Shown here piece after piece: positions 1 through 6,393 of a stretch of 11,287 nucleotides of DNA. Both the position numbers and the translations under genes were made by a program. The DNA is from Gordonia sp. UBA5067. GTDB lineage: Bacteria > Actinomycetota > Actinomycetes > Mycobacteriales > Mycobacteriaceae. How positions within the stretch are numbered: the first letter of the stretch is position 1; each line of letters opens with the position of its first letter. The notes below the pieces were generated by a model. The model saw only the letters and a list, made by a program, of their open reading frames with translations, was not told where the DNA came from and did no database searches. The stretch spans positions 36,469 to 47,755 of the forward strand of contig NZ_DIAX01000080.1 of assembly GCF_002414845.1 (NCBI RefSeq), in the 5' to 3' direction.

Positions 1-1
1 C

Positions 2-274
2 GAAACCAAGCCCGCCGCCAAGGGTTTCGCGATGAAGGGCGGCATGAAGAAGCCCGGTCAGGCCGCGGCGCCCGCCCCTGCCGCGCCCGCCCCTGCCGCG
101 CCCGCCCCCGAAACGCCGACCCCCGAAGTGCCGACCCCCGAAACGCCGGCCTCCGAAGTGCCGACCCCCGAGGCGCCAGCCGAGGCGAAAACACCTGCCG
201 CCACCGAAACCACGCAGGCCAAGGCCAAGGGGTTCGGCATGGCAGCCGGAAAGAAGCGGCCCGGCCAGCACTGA
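2..274 (+). CDS. C-terminal fragment of a probable (Fe-S)-binding reductase (Rv0338c-like), repetitive tail
   Basis: The reading frame is open from base 2 to the TGA at 272-274, so the gene starts outside the window and only about 90 C-terminal residues are visible. They form a low-complexity tail: a Lys/Gly-rich motif (AKGFAMKGGMKKPGQ), then about 35 residues of Ala-Pro and T/V-P-T-P-E repeats, a short Ala/Thr/Lys stretch, and a second copy of the motif (AKGFGMAAGKKRPGQ) ending in His. No enzymatic domain lies in the window. The assignment rests on two things recalled, not computed: mycobacterial Rv0338c-type iron-sulfur reductases end in a similar KG-G-A-G-KRPG tail, and that gene sits directly upstream of aspC, as here. 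The family is membrane-associated and related to heterodisulfide-reductase subunits. An unrelated protein with an Ala/Pro/Lys tail remains possible. An ATG at 32 is internal and is not a credible start. Confidence 0.6.
   Translation, partial: ETKPAAKGFAMKGGMKKPGQAAAPAPAAPAPAAPAPETPTPEVPTPETPASEVPTPEAPAEAKTPAATETTQAKAKGFGMAAGKKRPGQH
68..172 (+). repeat. 15-bp in-frame tandem repeat (xPxPx units)
   Basis: Seven consecutive 15-bp units lie in frame. The first two (68-82 and 83-97) are identical and encode APAPA. The third encodes APAPE, and the next four encode TPTPE, VPTPE, TPASE and VPTPE. Because the period is five codons, gain or loss of a unit keeps the frame, so repeat number probably varies between strains. 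The unit gives a proline-rich extended spacer between the two Lys-rich motifs of the host protein. Confidence 0.8.
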
Positions 275-357
275 TCGGGCTCAGGCTGCTCCAATGTCTT
301 CGGCCCCGGGCGCTGGCGCGGTGAACGCGGGTTCGATGAAATCGGTTTGCGCATGGC

Positions 358-366
358 TGTCACAAT
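358..366 (+). promoter_or_regulatory. Candidate extended -10 for a leaderless aspC transcript
   Basis: TGT followed by CACAAT (361-366) ends six bases before the GTG at 373. The hexamer has the A at position 2 and T at position 6 that matter most in actinobacterial -10 boxes, with a TGN extension. No Shine-Dalgarno sequence precedes the GTG, which would fit a transcript starting at the start codon. No clear -35 is seen. The match is degenerate. Confidence 0.3.
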
Positions 367-372
367 TGACTG

Positions 373-1626
373 GTGAGTAGACCGCACGTTTCGCACCTGA
401 ACCAGAACCTCAAGCCGCTTGAGCAGTCCCTCAAGCTGCAGAACGTCTGCTACGAGATCCGTGGACCGGTACACGCGCACGCCGCCCGGCTGGAGGCGGA
501 GGGGCACCGGATCCTCAAGCTGAACATCGGCAATCCGGCGCTGTTCGGCTTCGAGGCGCCCGATGTGATCATGCGGGACATGATCCACGCGCTGCCGTAC
601 GCACAGGGATACTCCGAGTCGGCCGGAGTGCTGTCGGCCCGCCGGGCCGTCGTCACCCGCTACGAGCTCATCGACGAGTTCCCCTACTTCGACGTCAACG
701 ACGTATTGCTAGGCAATGGCGTCTCCGAACTCATCACCATGACGATGCAGGCGTTGCTCAACGATGGCGACGAAGTGCTGATCCCGTCGCCGGACTACCC
801 GCTCTGGACGGCGATGACCACATTGTCGGGAGGCAAGCCCGTCTATTACCGATGCGACGAGTCCACCGGCTGGCAGCCCGACGTCGCCGACATCGAGTCG
901 AAGATCACCGACCGCACCAAAGCGCTGCTGGTGATCAATCCCAATAACCCCACCGGCGCCGTCTACTCCCGCGACGTGCTCAAACAGATCGCCGAGGTGG
1001 CCCGGCGCCATTCGCTCCTGCTGCTGGCCGACGAGATCTACGACAAGATCCTCTACGACGACGCCGAGCACACCTCGATCGCCGCCTTGGCCCCGGACCT
1101 GCTGTGCCTCACGTTCAACGGCCTTTCCAAGGCCTACCGCGTCTGCGGCTACCGGGCCGGCTGGGTGGTCATCACCGGCCCCAAGGAGCATGCCCGGGGG
1201 TTCATCGAGGGCCTACACGTACTCGCCTCGACGCGACTGTGTGCCAACGTGCCCGGCCAGCACGCGATCCAGGTGGCCCTGGGCGGCTACCAATCGATCG
1301 ACGCACTGTGCGAACCCGGCGGGCGGCTCTACGAGCAGCGGAACGTCACGTGGGAAAAACTCAACGAGATCCCCGGTGTTTCCTGCGTGAAGCCGCAGGG
1401 AGCGCTCTACGCCTTCCCCGGACTGGACCCGAACGTCCACGACATCCGCGACGACGAGCAGTTCGTCCAGGACCTCCTGCTCCAGGAGAAGATCCTGGTC
1501 GTCCAGGGCAGCGGCTTCAATCTTGACGATCAGCACCACTTCCGTATTGTGACGCTGCCGTGGGCCCAAGACCTCGCCGAGGCGATCGATCGGATCGGCA
1601 ACTTCCTGTCCTCGTACAAGCAGTAG
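373..1626 (+). CDS. aspC: PLP-dependent aminotransferase, AspC/AlaA type
   Basis: Fold-type I aminotransferase of 417 residues, usual length for the family. It transfers an amino group from alanine or aspartate to 2-oxoglutarate using pyridoxal phosphate in the cytosol. Visible landmarks are the NPNNPTG motif (189-195), Asp220 in the DEIYD motif that pairs with the cofactor ring nitrogen, the Schiff-base Lys253 in the NGLSKAYR context, RAGW at 261-264, and Arg391 in HHFRIV, the expected carboxylate-binding arginine. The mycobacterial orthologue Rv0337c is named AspC but resembles E. coli AlaA, so alanine transamination is as likely as aspartate. The GTG at 373 was chosen because it gives full length, there is no better start just upstream, and a possible -10 box precedes it. 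A MerR-type regulator follows after 26 bp, probably in the same transcript. Confidence 0.93.
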   Translation: MSRPHVSHLNQNLKPLEQSLKLQNVCYEIRGPVHAHAARLEAEGHRILKLNIGNPALFGFEAPDVIMRDMIHALPYAQGYSESAGVLSARRAVVTRYELIDEFPYFDVNDVLLGNGVSELITMTMQALLNDGDEVLIPSPDYPLWTAMTTLSGGKPVYYRCDESTGWQPDVADIESKITDRTKALLVINPNNPTGAVYSRDVLKQIAEVARRHSLLLLADEIYDKILYDDAEHTSIAALAPDLLCLTFNGLSKAYRVCGYRAGWVVITGPKEHARGFIEGLHVLASTRLCANVPGQHAIQVALGGYQSIDALCEPGGRLYEQRNVTWEKLNEIPGVSCVKPQGALYAFPGLDPNVHDIRDDEQFVQDLLLQEKILVVQGSGFNLDDQHHFRIVTLPWAQDLAEAIDRIGNFLSSYKQ

Positions 1627-1652
1627 CGATCGGCGAAGAGCGAGGCGCGGCG

Positions 1653-2417
1653 ATGACCGAGTACCGGATTGACGACTTGGCCCGGAAGGCGGGCACGACG
1701 ACGCGCAACGTGCGCGGCTACCAGGACCGCGGCCTCCTGCCGCGCCCAGTCCGGCGTGGCCGGATCGCCGTCTACAGCGACGCCCATCTGGAGCGGCTGC
1801 GGGTGATCAACAATCTGCTGCGCCGCGGGTTCACCACTCGTCACATCGCCGACTTCTTCACCGGCATGCAGCGCGGCGACGACCTGGCCGAGGTACTCGG
1901 CCTCGAAGATGTCGTCACCAAGCCCTGGTCGTCGGCTCATGCCACGACGATGCCGGCCACCGCGCTGACCACACAGCTGAATGCGCCCGATCCCCGTCAG
2001 TTCGCCCGGATGGCGGACTACGGCCTCATCGAGGAAGTCCCCGGATCGGCCGGGCCCCGGCGCTACCGGGTGCTCGACATTGAGACCGTCGAAGCGTACG
2101 GCCGCCTGGTCCAACTCGGCGTTTCACTCGACGGCATCCTCGATGCGCACGGGCGGGTGCGCGAGCAGCTGGCCGCCGTCGCGCGCACGGTGATCTCCGC
2201 CGGCCGGCAGGTCATCGCCGACCGGCAACACGACAACTGGATGCCGAGCACCGAGGATGAGTCCGCGTGGGCTGCCGAGTTGATTGGTGAACTGCGCAAA
2301 GCGGGAATGGTCTCGGCACACAACATTCTCAACCGAGAACTGGATCGGAGCATGGGCGAGCAACTGGCGGAATATCTGGGCGGCGCGAACTCCACTCACC
2401 CGCGCGACGACCGGTAG
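1653..2417 (+). CDS. MerR-family regulator with a probable second, degenerate winged-helix domain
   Basis: A 254-residue protein. Residues 4-70 are a typical MerR DNA-binding head: helix-turn-helix (YRIDDLARKAGTTTRNVRGY), a wing (GLLPRPVRRGRIAVYSDAHLERL), then the RRGFTTRHIADFF segment. MerR proteins usually bind the spacer of an elongated promoter. The remainder shows no effector domain I can name and no conserved cysteines of a metal sensor. Residues 116-166 can be laid over 19-69 with no gap (offset 97), matching G27/G124, L28/L125, Y41/Y138, G59/G156, I65/I162 and D67/D164, which suggests a duplicated head. The end (about 168-250) is probably helical. The ATG at 1653 was chosen because GCGAGG lies seven bases upstream and the MerR head starts right after it; the frame is open further upstream but only through the end of aspC. 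Position 26 bp after aspC suggests co-transcription. The target is unknown. Confidence 0.87.
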   Translation: MTEYRIDDLARKAGTTTRNVRGYQDRGLLPRPVRRGRIAVYSDAHLERLRVINNLLRRGFTTRHIADFFTGMQRGDDLAEVLGLEDVVTKPWSSAHATTMPATALTTQLNAPDPRQFARMADYGLIEEVPGSAGPRRYRVLDIETVEAYGRLVQLGVSLDGILDAHGRVREQLAAVARTVISAGRQVIADRQHDNWMPSTEDESAWAAELIGELRKAGMVSAHNILNRELDRSMGEQLAEYLGGANSTHPRDDR

Positions 2418-2428
2418 TCGGCGCTCGG

Positions 2429-2445
2429 CCGGCTACGGCAGCCGG
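2429..2445. terminator. Candidate hairpin between convergent merR-like gene and membrane-protein gene
   Basis: CCGGCT and AGCCGG form a perfect 6-bp stem around a 5-base loop, just past the stop of the regulator and over the stop of the opposite gene. The two stops are only 15 bp apart, so a shared transcription end is expected here. There is no T-run on either strand, so this is at best a U-less terminator. Confidence 0.3.
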
Positions 2446-3278
2446 ATCGGCGGCAGCCCGGGAATAGGGTTGGGCAGCCATCGCCCCCGCGGACGCGGGC
2501 GCGGTGGGCGGCGATCGCTACGCCGCGACTCGGCGGTCGCCTGATTCGCCTGCGCATAGGCCTGTACCGGCCGCGCGATCTGCCGCAGCGCGTCGGCGTC
2601 GGGTGCCGGCGGCGGCGCCGCTGCTGGCGCCGGTGCCGCCGCGGCCACCGCGGCCACCGCGGCCGGAGCGCCACTGCTGCCGCGATCCACCGCAAGGAGC
2701 GCGACCAATCCGCCGGCGAGAGCGAGGCCGCCGACGGTCGCCGCGATGGTCAGGGTCCACCGGGCTGCCGAGGCGCCCCGCCCGGAATCGGACGTGCGCA
2801 CGGAGCCGCCGCCGTCATCGTCCGCGGCAACGCGGGCCTGCTGCTGATCGATGTCGGTCCCGGGCACTTCGAATTCAATGGAGTTCTCCCCGCCGGGGAG
2901 CGCCGGGCCGGCCGGCGGCCGGGTCCACGCGTCTGTGCGATCAGACACCGGCCGCACGGCCGGGCGTTCGCCGCGGGGCTTGCGGTGCTTGGACGCGGCG
3001 TTCTCGTCGGCGAGTGCCAGGTGCGGCGCCACCGCGACTAGGTCGTCGCGGGTCACGAGGAACAGTGATACATGGGACTCGCCCATCAGGAACACGGACG
3101 GCGAGAACGTCAGGCGGCGCCGGGCCAGCGCCATCAGGTGTAGGAGTTCAGCTTCCCAATCCGGAGATTCGGGCGGGCGTATCCGCCCGTCGGCGAGCAG
3201 GAACCCAGCGAGGGCCCGGTCGATTCCCGGATCAGGAGCGGCGCAGGGTCGCACCGCGGGGCCGGAAATGGTCTGCAC
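2433..3278 (-). CDS. Hypothetical single-pass membrane protein, Ala/Pro-rich
   Basis: I do not recognise this 281-residue protein. The first 90 residues look folded, with an acidic/hydrophobic helix (DWEAELLHLMALARRR, 40-55) and a probable beta segment (FLMGESHVSLFLVTRDDLV, 63-81). A charged linker follows (about 91-172), then one clear membrane segment (W174 to V197), a run of Ala/Pro (about 202-226), a short helix (DALRQIARPVQAYAQANQA), and a basic proline-rich end (251-281). With most Arg/Lys in the linker, the N-terminal domain is probably cytoplasmic and the Ala/Pro region outside, but topology is inferred. The GTG at 3278 is 17 bp after the ugd stop, with no Shine-Dalgarno but with TATTTT six bases upstream, so it may be leaderless. 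It closes the ugd-side operon and meets the MerR-type gene tail to tail. The coding call rests on strand context and protein-like composition; a later start is possible. Confidence 0.65.
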   Translation of the reverse strand: MQTISGPAVRPCAAPDPGIDRALAGFLLADGRIRPPESPDWEAELLHLMALARRRLTFSPSVFLMGESHVSLFLVTRDDLVAVAPHLALADENAASKHRKPRGERPAVRPVSDRTDAWTRPPAGPALPGGENSIEFEVPGTDIDQQQARVAADDDGGGSVRTSDSGRGASAARWTLTIAATVGGLALAGGLVALLAVDRGSSGAPAAVAAVAAAAPAPAAAPPPAPDADALRQIARPVQAYAQANQATAESRRSDRRPPRPRPRGRWLPNPIPGLPPIRLP

Positions 3279-3284
3279 CGAGAT

Positions 3285-3293
3285 AAAATAGCA
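3285..3293 (-). promoter_or_regulatory. Candidate extended -10 promoter before the membrane-protein gene
   Basis: On the - strand TGC is followed by TATTTT (3290-3285), then six bases, then the GTG at 3278. This is the extended -10 arrangement (TGN-TANNNT) expected for a leaderless actinobacterial mRNA. It lies in a strikingly AT-rich patch (3281-3300) of an otherwise very GC-rich window and borders the ugd stop codon. No good -35 is seen. Confidence 0.45.
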
Positions 3294-3295
3294 TG

Positions 3296-4684
3296 TTAAA
3301 CCAGAGATTCACTGTTCTGGGCGGCGGCGACCACCTCGACAGCAGCCGGCGCCGGGCCGTCCACAGTCGATCCCAGGGCACGGTAGTCCCATCCCGCTGC
3401 AGTCCAGGAGTCGCCGTCGAGGCACCGCCGGGCGTCGACGATGAGCCGCCGCGCGACGATGCCGGAGAGCTCATCGGGCGACATGTGCACGAACTCTGCC
3501 CACTCGGTGGCCACGATCACCACATCAGCGTTCCGCGCTGCGGCGGGGGCCGATTCGGCGTAGCGCAGCGTCGGGAACCCGCGCGCCGCATTGCCCATCG
3601 CCTTCGGATCGAACACCGCCACCCGGGCACCGCGCAGGGCGAGCTGCGCGGCGACCGCCAAGGCCGGCGAGTCACGCACATCGTCGCTTTCCGGCTTAAA
3701 GGCCGCGCCCAGCACCGCGACATTGCGCCCCAACACGGATCCGTCGCAGGCTCGTTCGACCATGGCCACCGCCGCGGTCCGGCGACGCATGTTCACCTCG
3801 TCGACCTGGCGCAGGAAGCTCAACGCAGACCCGACTCCTAGTTCCTCGGCCCGCGCGGCAAACGCGCGAATGTCCTTGGGCAGGCAGCCGCCGCCAAATC
3901 CCAGCCCCGCATTGAGGAACCGCCGGCCGATACGGGCATCGTGGCCGATGGCGTCGGCCAGCGCGGTCACGTCGCCGCCGGCCACCTCGCAGATTTCGCT
4001 GATCGCGTTGATGAAAGAGATCTTGGTGGCCAGGAATGCGTTGGCGGAGACCTTCACGAGCTCGGCGGTCGCCCAGTCCATGGTCAGATAGGGCGTAGGT
4101 TCGTCGAGGATGGCCCGATAGACTTCGGCGAGCTTGTCTGCGGCCCGAGAGTCGGGCCGGCCCGGATCGGTGCCGACCACGATGCGGTCCGGACGGAGGG
4201 TGTCGTCGACGGCGAATCCCTCGCGGAGGAACTCCGGGTTCCAGGCGAGTTCGACACTGGCATGCCGAGCGAGTGCGGCGATCTCATCGGCGAGTTCGGC
4301 GGAGGTGCCAACCGGGACCGTCGACTTGCCGACGATCAGGTGCTCCCCGCGCAGCTGTCCGACCAGCGCGCGCACCGCGGTGCGCAACGCGGTGAGGTCG
4401 GCGGCACCGGAGGTCGGCTGCTGCGGAGTGCCGACACCCAGGAAGTGCACCCGGCCGAACTGGGCCGCTTCGGCGAAGTCGGTGGTGAACCGCAGTCGTC
4501 CCGCCGCGATGTTGCGCTTGAGGACGTCATCAAGATTCGGCTCGAAGAATGGCACCGTGCCGGCGCCGAGGGACTCGATCTTGGTGGCGTCGACGTCGAC
4601 ACCGAGAACGTCGTGGCCGAGCTCGGCCATGCAGGCGGCGTGGGTCGCACCGAGGTATCCGCACCCGATCACTGTCATCTTCAT
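3296..4684 (-). CDS. ugd: UDP-glucose 6-dehydrogenase
   Basis: Oxidises UDP-glucose to UDP-glucuronate in two NAD+-dependent steps, supplying precursor for envelope and capsular polysaccharides. The 462-residue protein starts with the NAD-binding Rossmann motif GCGYLG (7-12), followed by LGVGTP (82-87), STVPVGT (121-127) and NPEFLREG (149-156). Lys211, Asn215, the catalytic nucleophile Cys267 in GFGGGCLPKD, and Asp271 keep the spacing of the Streptococcus pyogenes enzyme (Lys204, Asn208, Cys260, Asp264). A C-terminal UDP-binding domain (FKPESDDVRDSP) and a short low-complexity tail complete it. The ATG at 4684 was chosen because it aligns with the start of the M. tuberculosis UdgA-type family; 15 more codons are open upstream, but they read through an inverted repeat and resemble no protein. 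The gene lies 57 bp after dcd, an adjacency known in mycobacteria. A GDP-mannose dehydrogenase is less likely. Confidence 0.95.
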   Translation of the reverse strand: MKMTVIGCGYLGATHAACMAELGHDVLGVDVDATKIESLGAGTVPFFEPNLDDVLKRNIAAGRLRFTTDFAEAAQFGRVHFLGVGTPQQPTSGAADLTALRTAVRALVGQLRGEHLIVGKSTVPVGTSAELADEIAALARHASVELAWNPEFLREGFAVDDTLRPDRIVVGTDPGRPDSRAADKLAEVYRAILDEPTPYLTMDWATAELVKVSANAFLATKISFINAISEICEVAGGDVTALADAIGHDARIGRRFLNAGLGFGGGCLPKDIRAFAARAEELGVGSALSFLRQVDEVNMRRRTAAVAMVERACDGSVLGRNVAVLGAAFKPESDDVRDSPALAVAAQLALRGARVAVFDPKAMGNAARGFPTLRYAESAPAAARNADVVIVATEWAEFVHMSPDELSGIVARRLIVDARRCLDGDSWTAAGWDYRALGSTVDGPAPAAVEVVAAAQNSESLV

Positions 4685-4692
4685 GACCCCAT

Positions 4693-4724
4693 GGCTACCG
4701 GCGCGCTGCGGCGCGCCGGTGGCC
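4693..4724 (-). promoter_or_regulatory. Strong hairpin in the dcd-ugd gap
   Basis: ACCGGCGCGC (4697-4706) and GCGCGCCGGT (4711-4720) form a perfect 10-bp stem around a 4-base loop. Three further pairs (4693-4695 with 4722-4724) lie beyond one mismatch. The structure starts 17 bases past the dcd stop and ends eight bases before the ugd ATG, next to its only weak ribosome-binding sequence (GGGG, at 4687-4690). No U-run follows, so a classical intrinsic terminator is unlikely. It may be a U-less terminator or attenuator, an mRNA-processing barrier, or a control on ugd translation. Confidence 0.55.
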
Positions 4725-4741
4725 CCCACCCGACGGGTCGG

Positions 4742-5311
4742 CTACGACTGGATGAAGTTCAGGTACGCCTTCGACGGAGTCGGGCCGCGCTGGCCCTGGT
4801 ATTTCGAGCCGACCGCCGCACTGCCATAGGGGTGCTCGGCCGGGCTGGACAGCTTGATCAGGCACAGCTGACCGATCTTCATCCCCGGCCACAGCGTGAT
4901 CGGCAGATTCGCCACATTCGACAGCTCGAGGGTGATGTGCCCGGAGAATCCCGGGTCGATGAAGCCCGCCGTCGAATGTGTCAGCAGACCCAGGCGGCCC
5001 AGCGACGACTTGCCCTCCAGGCGACCGGCCAGATCGTCGGGGAGGCTGCACACCTCCAGGGTGGAGCCCAGGACGAACTCGCCGGGATGCAGGACGAACG
5101 GCTCACCGTCGGCACGTTCGACGAGCGTCGTCAATTCATCCTGCTGCTGCGCCGGATCGATATGGGTGTAGCGGGTGTTGTTGAAGACGCGGAACAGTCC
5201 GTCCAGGCGCACGTCGACGCTCGACGGCTGGACGAGGCCGGGTTCGAACGGCTCGATCTGCAGGCGCCCGGTGTCGAGCTGGGCGCGGATGTCGCGGTCG
5301 GAGAGCAGCAC
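4742..5311 (-). CDS. dcd: dCTP deaminase, probably bifunctional dUMP-forming type
   Basis: Deaminates dCTP on the way to dUMP for thymidylate synthesis. The 189-residue protein is full length and begins with the family's [12 protein letters not shown]. It carries PSSVDVRL (29-36), [33 protein letters not shown] (about 100-132) with the expected catalytic Glu129, [10 protein letters not shown] (141-150) and the C-terminal nucleotide-closing segment [12 protein letters not shown] (169-180). The M. tuberculosis enzyme (Rv0321) has nearly the same central motif and is a combined deaminase and dUTPase that releases dUMP, so the same is likely here by family. The start is a GTG at 5311, which gives the canonical N-terminus; GGTGA lies very close upstream. 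It sits 38 bp after mdh and 57 bp before ugd, all on one strand. Confidence 0.96.
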   Translation of the reverse strand: MLLSDRDIRAQLDTGRLQIEPFEPGLVQPSSVDVRLDGLFRVFNNTRYTHIDPAQQQDELTTLVERADGEPFVLHPGEFVLGSTLEVCSLPDDLAGRLEGKSSLGRLGLLTHSTAGFIDPGFSGHITLELSNVANLPITLWPGMKIGQLCLIKLSSPAEHPYGSAAVGSKYQGQRGPTPSKAYLNFIQS

Positions 5312-5349
5312 GGTTCACCAGGCTATCGGATGACCGGCCGCCCGACACG

Positions 5350-6351
5350 TCAGATCAGGCCCAGCGCCGCCACCGCCGCACGCTCCTCCAGCAACTCCGA
5401 AACCGAGGCGTCAATTCTGGCGCGCGAGAACTCGTCGAGCTCAAGGTCCGGCACGATCGCCCACCGGCCGTCGACGGGGCGCACCGGGTAGGAGCAGACC
5501 AGACCTTCCGGCACGCCGTAGGAGCCGTCGGAGATCAGTGCGGTCGACGTCCAGTCGGTCGGGTCGGCGAGGCCGAACCGGCGGTCACGGACGTGGTCGA
5601 TGATCGCGGTCGCGGTGGACGCGACCGACGACCCGCCGCGCGCCTCGATGATCGCGGCGCCCCGCTGCGCGACCGTTTCGATGAACACCCCGTCGGCCCA
5701 CTCGGCGCCCACCATCTCCAGCGCCGGGCGGCCGGCCACCGTGGCGTGCCGGACGTCGGGGTACTGGGTGCGCGAGTGATTGCCCCAGATGGTGACTCGT
5801 TTGATCTCGCGCACATTGACGCTGGTACGCGCCGCGAGTTGGGCCAGCGCCCGGTTGTGGTCGAGCCGGGTCAGCGCCGTGAAGCGATCACGCGGCACAT
5901 CCGGTGCGTGCGCGGCGGCGATCATGGCGTTGGTGTTCGCCGGGTTGCCGATGACGAGGACGCGGACGTCGTCGGCGGCGACATCGTTGATGGCGCGGCC
6001 CTGCGGGCCGAAGATGGCGCCGTTGCTCGCCAGCAGATCCGACCGTTCCATCCCGGCGCTGCGGGGGCGGGCGCCGACGAGGATCGCGTGATTGGCGCCT
6101 TCAAAGGCGACCCGGGGGTCGGCGGTGACTTCGATGCCGGCCACCAGCGGCGACGCGGCGTCCTGGAGTTCCATGGCGACCCCGGCTGCGGCGCGCACCG
6201 CCTGCGGGGCCTCCAGCATGCGCAGCCGAACCGGGGTGTGCGGGCCGAAAACCTCGCCGGCCGCAACCCGGAAGAGTAGGGAGTAGCCGATCTGGCCGGC
6301 CGCACCGGACAGGGTCAGGGTGGCAGGCTTGGTCAGCGGTGTTGCTTCCAT
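5350..6351 (-). CDS. mdh: Malate dehydrogenase
   Basis: Interconverts malate and oxaloacetate with NAD(H) in the TCA cycle. The 333-residue protein has the nucleotide-binding GAAGQIGYS (16-24), the substrate-binding arginine loop [13 protein letters not shown] (93-105), GNPANTNA (135-142), and the catalytic Asp164 (TRLDHNRA) and His192 ([12 protein letters not shown]). The end, [11 protein letters not shown]...LGLI, matches the actinobacterial/cytosolic-type enzyme such as M. tuberculosis Rv1240. The ATG at 6351 gives the normal N-terminus. The stop lies 38 bp before dcd and the start 42 bp after the symporter gene, with a small hairpin in that second gap. In M. tuberculosis mdh lies far from dcd and ugd, so the position here differs. 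Confidence 0.96.
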   Translation of the reverse strand: MEATPLTKPATLTLSGAAGQIGYSLLFRVAAGEVFGPHTPVRLRMLEAPQAVRAAAGVAMELQDAASPLVAGIEVTADPRVAFEGANHAILVGARPRSAGMERSDLLASNGAIFGPQGRAINDVAADDVRVLVIGNPANTNAMIAAAHAPDVPRDRFTALTRLDHNRALAQLAARTSVNVREIKRVTIWGNHSRTQYPDVRHATVAGRPALEMVGAEWADGVFIETVAQRGAAIIEARGGSSVASTATAIIDHVRDRRFGLADPTDWTSTALISDGSYGVPEGLVCSYPVRPVDGRWAIVPDLELDEFSRARIDASVSELLEERAAVAALGLI

Positions 6352-6370
6352 GGCCCCAACTCTGCCAGCC

Positions 6371-6387
6371 CGGCGGCCTGGCCGCCG
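6371..6387 (-). terminator. GC-rich inverted repeat between symporter gene and mdh
   Basis: CGGCGGCC and GGCCGCCG face each other around one base, effectively a 7-bp stem with a 3-base loop. It lies in the 42-bp gap after the symporter stop and before the mdh ATG on the - strand. No U-run follows, so it could weaken read-through into mdh or stabilise a 3' end; the role is not shown by sequence. Confidence 0.3.
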
Positions 6388-6393
6388 ACCGCC

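Noticed and set aside
68..172. Short tandem repeats as a CRISPR array
   Set aside because: The units are directly adjacent, 15 bp long, in frame and without spacers. They encode a proline-rich linker.
58..588. A 176-codon - strand frame over the repeat and the aspC start
   Set aside because: It is antisense to two + strand genes. Its Gly/Ala/Val-rich C-terminal part is simply the 15-bp repeat read backwards.
2504..3286. A 260-codon + strand frame opposite the unknown membrane protein
   Set aside because: It is Arg/Pro/Ala-rich without hydrophobic or domain structure. The - strand frame has a membrane segment, a folded-looking head and a candidate promoter, so it is the better gene, although neither has a known family.
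4685..4729. Longer ugd start giving 15 extra residues
   Set aside because: The extra codons run through the inverted repeat, and the family's N-terminus begins right at the Rossmann motif, so ATG 4684 is preferred.
3941..5491. A 516-codon open frame on the + strand opposite ugd and dcd
   Set aside because: It is antisense to two well-identified enzymes with full motifs. Long open frames on the opposite strand are expected at this GC content, and the translation is low-complexity with no recognisable domain.
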